This document shows, piece by piece, positions 34,327-38,816 of a stretch of 38,816 nt of DNA. The DNA lies in the NCBI GenBank assembly GCA_902464965.1, contig CABQLI010000011.1:1-38816 (forward strand). The letters run 5' to 3'. How positions within the stretch are numbered: position 1 is the stretch's first letter; the number at the start of each line of letters is the position of its first letter. This stretch comes from an uncultured Collinsella sp. GTDB taxonomy: Bacteria > Actinomycetota > Coriobacteriia > Coriobacteriales > Coriobacteriaceae. The position numbers were made by a program, and so were the translations under genes. The notes under the pieces were generated by a model that saw only the letters and a list, made by a program, of their open reading frames with translations, was not told the origin of the DNA and did no database searches.

Positions 34327-34528
34327 GTGCAAATTCCGGAGTATTCAGCATCCCGGAGCCCGCGGGTGCGGGAGCGGGCGCACAAAACAGCGCTTAAAGT
34401 CCTGATTCTGAGCCCCCAACGCCTCAAGAGCCGCTCGTTTTTTACAGGATGCGGCCCATGGCGCCTGCCTTTCGCCCAAAATCCAGTATGCAGGTGCCCT
34501 CGGCTGCTGAATACTCCAAAAAATGCAC
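34327..34528. repeat. ~200-bp element with inverted ends GTGCA...GGAGTATTCAGCA
   Basis: The left end reads GTGCAAATTCCGGAGTATTC then AGCA (34327-34350). The right end on the opposite strand reads GTGCATTTTTTGGAGTATTC then AGCA (34528-34505). 13 bases (GGAGTATTCAGCA) are identical, and the outer GTGCA is shared at the same distance. The interior has no credible gene. It also contains one half of a separate inverted repeat, GGATGCGGC (34447-34455), whose mate is at 34530-34538. Possible small mobile or regulatory element. Confidence 0.45.
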
Positions 34529-34563
34529 GCCGCATCCTACCCCAGGCACTTGCAGCAAGAAGA

Positions 34564-34744
34564 CGAATAGCCTCGGCCTCCCCGGTTACCGCAGGAGGCC
34601 CCAAGGCTTACCTCCCAAATCTTTCCGCAGGACGGAAGGACCCCGCCGCGCGAAGCGCGCAGCGGGGTCCTGACATGTCCGAGGACGATTTGGGAGGTAA
34701 GCCCTGGGGTCTCCGATAAGAGCAGTTCCAGCCGAGGCTATTCG
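34564..34744 (-). repeat. Long hairpin with GTCCTCG/TGCGGAA core, copy E (arm contains pfkA stop)
   Basis: The outer 14-bp perfect stem is 34564-34577 / 34731-34744; the right arm is the last codons and stop of pfkA (34738-34740). The main 28-position stem is 34594-34621 / 34687-34714 with few mismatches. On the minus strand GTCCTCGGACATG (34686 to 34674) faces CGTCCTGCGGAAA (34634 to 34622). The inner stem is 34637-34646 / 34662-34671 with a CGCGC..GCGCG tip. The 3' flank CCTGCGGTAAC recurs as in copies A and D. Confidence 0.87.
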
Positions 34745-35817
34745 TCGCCGAAGCTGATGCCCAACGCCTTGGCCTCGCGCACCAGGTCGCTCTGGGGATC
34801 GACATACTTGAGCTTGCCGGCGACATCCTCGAGCGGCATGTGGCACATCTTGCCGTCACGCAGGGCAATCATGTAGCCAAACTCGCCGCGCAGGCATCCC
34901 AGTGCTGCCTCGACGCCGCACTGGGTCGCAAAGATGCGGTCCTGAGCGTCGGGCTGACCGCCGCGCTGCGTGTGGCCGGGGATGGCGACGCGGGTCTCGC
35001 GACCGGTCTTGGCCTCGATCTCCTTGGCGATGTCGTACACGATTGACGGGCTCGTACGCTCGGCGAGCTTCTTCTTGTACTCCTTCTTGGACAGTGCCGC
35101 ATCCTCCTTGGAGATGGCGCCCTCGGCGACGGCCACGATGGTAAAGCGGCTGCCGGTTTCCATGCGATGCTCGATGGTCTTGATGACGTTATCCATGTCG
35201 TAGGGGATCTCGGGAATCAGGATGACGTCCGCACCGCCCGCGACGCCGGCGTACAGCGGAATCCAGCCAACCTTGTGGCCCATGATCTCGATGACAAACA
35301 CGCGGCCGTGGCTCGAGGCGGTAGTGTGGATGTCGTCGATACACTTGGTGGCGACGTCGATGGCGCTCGTAAAGCCAAACGTCAGCTCGGTGCCCCAAGT
35401 GTCGTTATCGATGGTCTTGGGCAGGGCGATAACGTTGAGACCCTCTTCGCGCAGGCGGTTGGCGGTCTTGGTGGAGCCGTTGCCGCCCAGCATAAACAGG
35501 CAATCGAGTTGCAGCTTATGATAGGTGTGGACCATTGCCGGCACCTTCTCGACGCCATCGGCCTCGGGAGTGTCCAGACGCTTGAACGGCGTGCGGCTCG
35601 TGCCCAGGATAGTGCCGCCGCGGGTGAGGATGCCGCTAAAATCGGCGGGCGTCATGACGCGGAACCTGCTGTAGATAAGGCCCTGGTATCCGTCCTCAAA
35701 ACCGTAGATCTCGATAGGTTCTTCGCTATTGGTCATGAGCGTTTTGACGATGCCGCGCATGGTGGCGTTGAGCGCCTGGCAGTCGCCGCCACTAGTAAGA
35801 AGACCGATCCTAAGCAT
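34738..35817 (-). CDS. pfkA: 6-phosphofructokinase with mixed ATP/PPi signature
   Basis: A 359-residue glycolytic kinase that phosphorylates fructose 6-phosphate. The N-terminal loop is LTSGGDCQALNATMRG. The phosphoryl-donor loop is GGNGS (111-115): G114 is the residue usual in ATP enzymes, while N113 replaces the usual Asp. The catalytic loop is PKTIDND (133-139), whose K134 is the residue associated with pyrophosphate-dependent enzymes (ATP enzymes have PGTIDND). The donor could be PPi, ATP or both. The ATG complements 35815-35817 with GGAAGG upstream. Its 3' end is an arm of hairpin copy E. A hairpin at 35855-35890 separates it from the preceding amidohydrolase gene. Confidence 0.93.
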   Translation of the reverse strand: MLRIGLLTSGGDCQALNATMRGIVKTLMTNSEEPIEIYGFEDGYQGLIYSRFRVMTPADFSGILTRGGTILGTSRTPFKRLDTPEADGVEKVPAMVHTYHKLQLDCLFMLGGNGSTKTANRLREEGLNVIALPKTIDNDTWGTELTFGFTSAIDVATKCIDDIHTTASSHGRVFVIEIMGHKVGWIPLYAGVAGGADVILIPEIPYDMDNVIKTIEHRMETGSRFTIVAVAEGAISKEDAALSKKEYKKKLAERTSPSIVYDIAKEIEAKTGRETRVAIPGHTQRGGQPDAQDRIFATQCGVEAALGCLRGEFGYMIALRDGKMCHMPLEDVAGKLKYVDPQSDLVREAKALGISFGDE

Positions 35818-35854
35818 GGTGAATCCTTCCGGGCAAGTTATAACATGCGCATAA

Positions 35855-35890
35855 GTTTACCCCCGCACACTGTTGATGCGGGGGTAAAAC
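35855..35890 (-). terminator. GC-rich hairpin between the amidohydrolase and pfkA genes
   Basis: GTTTACCCCCGCA (35855-35867) and TGCGGGGGTAAAAC (35877-35890) pair over 13 bases. It probably ends the upstream amidohydrolase transcript. The minus-strand tail (TTATGCG) is not T-rich, so efficiency is uncertain. TTATAA just downstream may be a pfkA -10. Confidence 0.55.
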
Positions 35891-35957
35891 GTGTTAGCTC
35901 AAATGTATAGAAATGTAAGCGACGTCAGGCGAGCGTAAGGACGACGGTGCCAGCTCC

Positions 35958-37043
35958 TTACAGCGCGAAGGCGTCGACGTCGCCCCAGTGGCGGCGCAGC
36001 GTGATGGCGGCAGCGGGCTCGGTATTGTCAAAGACGACCGACCATTGCGTGTTACTGGTGATGTCTTCCGGATTGGGTTCTTGCGCCGCAGCGCGTAGGG
36101 CCTTCCAAGCGACTGCCTCGTCTTGGGCACCGACATGGGCGTCAAGGACATCGGCGATGGCGACGGCGCGTTCCTTGCCATGGCCCAGCTCGCCATTCTT
36201 TTGATTGGGCAACACTTCGTCGCCATAGCAGGCATAGAAGTTCGTAATCTGGCGTACAGGAGTCGCTCTAAAAGCGCGGTCCGGATCGTGTGGATCCCAC
36301 TCTACTACGCGCGCGTCACCGGCGGCGTCGTTGATAAAGAAGTGGTAATCGCGTCCCGCCATGGCGTGCATGTCGTAGGCAGAAAGCAGGTCTACGGCCT
36401 CCTGCGTGGTAGCCGCGCGGTCGAGCACCAGGCGGATGGCGAGCGAGGTATTGATGACGGGGCGTTGTGTGCCCTGGTCACAGGGCTTGGAATCCAGGGT
36501 GAGTACGGCAATGGACACGCCACATTCGTTGACGCCGTCGAGCTGGGCAAACGGGCCCATCAATGCCGTGGCGCGTCCGGCGACGGAGCCAAGCGGAGTG
36601 TTGGCGCCCAGGTTGTTAAGGGCGGCAAACCCGATGGAGGCATAGCCGTCGCGTGGGTGATTGCGCACCAGCAGTGCCGAGGTGTCGTCCTTAAAGTCGT
36701 AATTGCGACCGGTGCGCACGCGGCCTTCGGCATCTACGGCGACAAAAGCGCTGCAGGCAAACTGGGGCGCCTGGACATGTACCGGCACACCGGGCAGCAC
36801 CTGCGCCACCACGGCATCGATGTAGGCCTGGTCGTCGCGCACGCCAGCGGCGATGATGCGATCAAGATCGTAGTCGTAGGCGATGTCGATTGCGTACAGG
36901 TCATAGCTATCCGCGTAGCCGGTCAAGCGTTTGAGCGACGCGGCGGACTTGATTTGCTTGTGATAAACGATGCCGGCGGCAGCGGCAAGGCCGACGGCGA
37001 CTCCCGCGACACCGCAGGCGATGGCAATGTTACGTGGCTTCAT
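35958..37043 (-). CDS. Membrane-anchored linear-amide C-N hydrolase (choloylglycine hydrolase-like Ntn family)
   Basis: 361 residues. A hydrophobic N-terminal segment (about 6-27, AIACGVAGVAVGLAAAAGIV) anchors or exports the protein. The Ntn-hydrolase domain has presumed nucleophile C97 (QFACSAFVAV), then GRNYDF (112-117) with the conserved Arg/Asn/Asp. An internal NECGVSIAVL and NTSLAIRLVLD match the C45/C59-type family that includes bile salt hydrolase, penicillin V acylase and N-acyl-amide hydrolases. C97 is internal, so processing to expose its amino group would be needed, unlike cytosolic bile salt hydrolases that only lose Met1. Substrate is unknown; bile salts or N-acyl amino acids are plausible in the gut. 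Confidence 0.83.
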   Translation of the reverse strand: MKPRNIAIACGVAGVAVGLAAAAGIVYHKQIKSAASLKRLTGYADSYDLYAIDIAYDYDLDRIIAAGVRDDQAYIDAVVAQVLPGVPVHVQAPQFACSAFVAVDAEGRVRTGRNYDFKDDTSALLVRNHPRDGYASIGFAALNNLGANTPLGSVAGRATALMGPFAQLDGVNECGVSIAVLTLDSKPCDQGTQRPVINTSLAIRLVLDRAATTQEAVDLLSAYDMHAMAGRDYHFFINDAAGDARVVEWDPHDPDRAFRATPVRQITNFYACYGDEVLPNQKNGELGHGKERAVAIADVLDAHVGAQDEAVAWKALRAAAQEPNPEDITSNTQWSVVFDNTEPAAAITLRRHWGDVDAFAL

Positions 37044-37204
37044 GACGGCTCCTCTCGTCCTGTTAGCGTAATTGTCGCAAAAGGAGCGCGGGCATGATGG
37101 CTCAACTTGGTGAGCGGCGCGGGATTAAACATGGAATGAAAGGCGCGGCGCTGGCGTGGCGGGGTATGCTGGAGGGGACCATCAACCCAGCGAAAGGGGA
37201 GAGC

Positions 37205-38590
37205 ATGACGGATCAGGAAACGCCCGAGCGCGTGCACGTGACGGCCGACGATATCGAGGCCGCCAACGACCTTATCGACTTTATCGAGGCATGCCCCAGC
37301 ATGTTCCATACGGCGGCGACCATTATGGCCGAGCTCGACGAGGCGGGCTTTACCTACCTGCCCGAGAATGCGGCGTGGGACATCGAGCCGGGCGGGCGTT
37401 ATTACACGCAGCGCAACACCTCGAGCGTTGTTGCCTTTAAGGTGGGCGAGGACCTGGCCGCGACGTGGGGCGAGGACGGCGTTGCCGGCGACTACCATTT
37501 TCAGCTGACGGCGTCGCACAGCGACTCGCCGACGTTTAAGGTTAAGGCCGTGCCCGAGCTCGACGGCGCGGGCGAGACGCTGCGCCTGAACACCGAGGCC
37601 TACGGCGGCATGATCGACTACACCTGGTTCGACCGTCCGCTGGCACTCGCGGGCCGCGTGCTGGTACGCGAGGGCGACCGTATCGAGAGCCGTTTGCTCG
37701 CTACCGAGCGCGAAGTCGCCATCATCCCGAGCCTTGCTATCCACATGAACCGTGGCGTTAACGAGAGCTTTGCTCCCAACCGAGCTGTTGACCTGTGCCC
37801 GCTCATCAGCGCTGGTGACCTTAAACAGGGCGACTTTGACGCCCTGATCGCCGACGAGCTGGATGTTGAGCCCGAGCAAATTCTGGGCCGCGATCTGTTC
37901 CTGGTCAACCGCCAGGATGCGCGCATTTGGGGCTGGGCTGACGAGTTCATCTCGACGCCCAAGCTCGACGACCTGGCCTGCGCCTACACCTCGCTACAGG
38001 CATTTTTGGGCGCCGAGAACGCGCGCGACGTCTCGGTCTTCTGCTGTTTTGATAACGAGGAGGTTGGTTCCGAGACCAAACAGGGCGCCATGTCGACGTT
38101 CTTGGCCGACGCGCTGCGCCGCATTAACGGATCGCTGGGCTTTGACGACGAGTCGTACCATCGCGCCCTTGCCGCCTCGATGCTTGTGAGCTGCGACAAC
38201 GCACATGCCGTGCACCCCAACCACGCCGAGAAGTGCGACGCTCACAACCAGGTTGTGCTCAACGGCGGCATCGTTATCAAGGAAGCCGCTAACCAGCACT
38301 ACTGCACCGATGCCTTTAGCCGCGCGGTGTTCCAGGCAATTTGCGATGACGCTGACGTGCCCACGCAGGCCTTCGCCAACAAGAGCGATATGGCCGGCGG
38401 CTCCACGCTCGGCAATCTGTCCAATATGCAGGCGAGCATGCATGCCGTGGACGTGGGCCTGCCGCAGCTGGCCATGCACTCGAGCTACGAGACCGGCGGC
38501 GTGCGCGACGTGATGTACGCCATCCGCGCTCTCACCGCTTTCTACGAGCGCAACCTAACCATCAACGGCGCCGAAAGCGTGGAACTCTAA
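37205..38590 (+). CDS. apeB: M18-family metallo-aminopeptidase
   Basis: A 461-residue dinuclear-zinc aminopeptidase that removes N-terminal residues from peptides in the cytosol. Zinc-binding and catalytic residues are visible: H105 in TASHSDSPTFK, the Asp in KLDDLACAYTSL, the Glu pair in CFDNEEVGSETKQGA, the Asp in SCDNAHAVHPN and the last His in AMHSSYETGG. The ATG at 37205 follows GGGGAGAGC; an open frame extends upstream to 37094 without family support. It is divergent from the amidohydrolase gene. Its TAA stop overlaps the first base pairs of the repeat at 38589. Confidence 0.92.
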   Translation: MTDQETPERVHVTADDIEAANDLIDFIEACPSMFHTAATIMAELDEAGFTYLPENAAWDIEPGGRYYTQRNTSSVVAFKVGEDLAATWGEDGVAGDYHFQLTASHSDSPTFKVKAVPELDGAGETLRLNTEAYGGMIDYTWFDRPLALAGRVLVREGDRIESRLLATEREVAIIPSLAIHMNRGVNESFAPNRAVDLCPLISAGDLKQGDFDALIADELDVEPEQILGRDLFLVNRQDARIWGWADEFISTPKLDDLACAYTSLQAFLGAENARDVSVFCCFDNEEVGSETKQGAMSTFLADALRRINGSLGFDDESYHRALAASMLVSCDNAHAVHPNHAEKCDAHNQVVLNGGIVIKEAANQHYCTDAFSRAVFQAICDDADVPTQAFANKSDMAGGSTLGNLSNMQASMHAVDVGLPQLAMHSSYETGGVRDVMYAIRALTAFYERNLTINGAESVEL

Positions 38591-38641
38591 ACCTGCCAAA
38601 AAGGGACAGGTTTATTTTGGCAGGTTTTATCTGGGCAAATG
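38589..38641 (+). repeat. GGGACAG-loop hairpin repeat, copy 3 (overlaps a stop codon)
   Basis: AAACCTGCCAAAA (38589-38601), AGGGACAGGTTTA, TTTTGGCAGGTTT (38615-38627): a perfect 13-bp stem, then TATCTGGGCAAATG. The last two bases of the M18 stop codon are the first of the repeat. Confidence 0.85.
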
Positions 38642-38752
38642 TTGCAACGCCAGCGGCAAGACGGAACTGCTAGGGCCTGCAGATAAAGCCGGCGCCAGCG
38701 AAACGCCGCAGGTAGAGCAAAAGTCAGACACTATGACCCAATCCGAGGGCAC

Positions 38753-38794
38753 TAAAAAGATAGGAGCCCCCGCTCGTGACCGCGGGTCGGGGCT
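38753..38794 (-). terminator. Terminator for a minus-strand gene beyond the window
   Basis: AGCCCC (38765-38770) pairs with GGGGCT (38789-38794), with partial pairing inside. On the minus strand TATCTTTTTAG follows. It implies a gene ending just past 38800 on the minus strand. Nothing else is recognised between 38642 and 38752. Confidence 0.5.
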
Positions 38795-38816
38795 GCGACA
38801 ATGATGTTGAAGTGCC

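Noticed and set aside
34114..34719. 201-codon plus-strand open frame after the FtsX permease
   Set aside because: It crosses the terminator, an inverted-repeat element and hairpin E, and has no family features.

Overview
The window is high-GC DNA with GC-rich third codon positions. The gut-type gene set (sucrose/fructan use, pyruvate formate-lyase, choloylglycine-hydrolase-like enzyme, 2-keto-3-deoxygluconate permease) and the protein flavour fit an anaerobic actinobacterium of the class Coriobacteriia, most probably Collinsella. This assignment is inferred from gene content and not from a marker gene. I see no tRNA, rRNA, CRISPR array, intact transposase or prophage gene. The window is ordinary chromosome with unusually rich intergenic repeat and hairpin structure.

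Layout. 0-6.4 kb: DAHP synthase (-), then a marR-ABC-ABC operon (-) encoding a heterodimeric exporter. 6.6-8.5 kb: a short-chain dehydrogenase and a KdgT-type permease (+), probably for 2-keto-3-deoxygluconate-type acids. 9.0-11.4 kb: a pyruvate formate-lyase split into a 683-residue catalytic chain and a separate 83-residue glycyl-radical chain; its activase gene lies at 18.7 kb. 11.8-17.4 kb: a fructoside locus (LacI regulator, atypical GH32-like enzyme, PTS EIIBC, canonical GH32) with readable operators and a promoter. 17.7-22.4 kb: DegV, PflA, a class-A-beta-lactamase-like hydrolase, MTA/SAH nucleosidase and EngB. 22.7-28.0 kb: aspartate-family genes thrB and thrC (-), lysC and asd (+). 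28.4-30.5 kb: ogt, decayed remnants of a chloride channel and of an Abi-family gene, then a GyrI-like gene behind a LexA-type box. 30.7-34.2 kb: a MacB/FtsX-type ABC pair. 34.7-38.6 kb: a phosphofructokinase with mixed ATP/PPi signature residues, a membrane-anchored Ntn amidohydrolase and an M18 aminopeptidase.

Most unusual content. (1) A family of long intergenic hairpins (11419, 11565, 22515, 28000, 34564, and a divergent one at 23591). Arms are unrelated between copies, but all enclose the same asymmetric internal loop (GTCCTCG facing TGCGGAAT) next to a short covarying helix. In two copies the outer arm is the 3' end of the neighbouring gene. (2) A second family of short hairpins whose loop (GGGACAG..TTA) is conserved while stems vary. 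(3) The genuinely split PFL. (4) An interleaved pseudoknot-like leader in front of the decayed Abi gene. (5) A LexA-type box at a GyrI-like gene. Together the hairpin families suggest that core or loop motifs, not arms, are under selection, as expected for a protein- or RNA-recognised structure.
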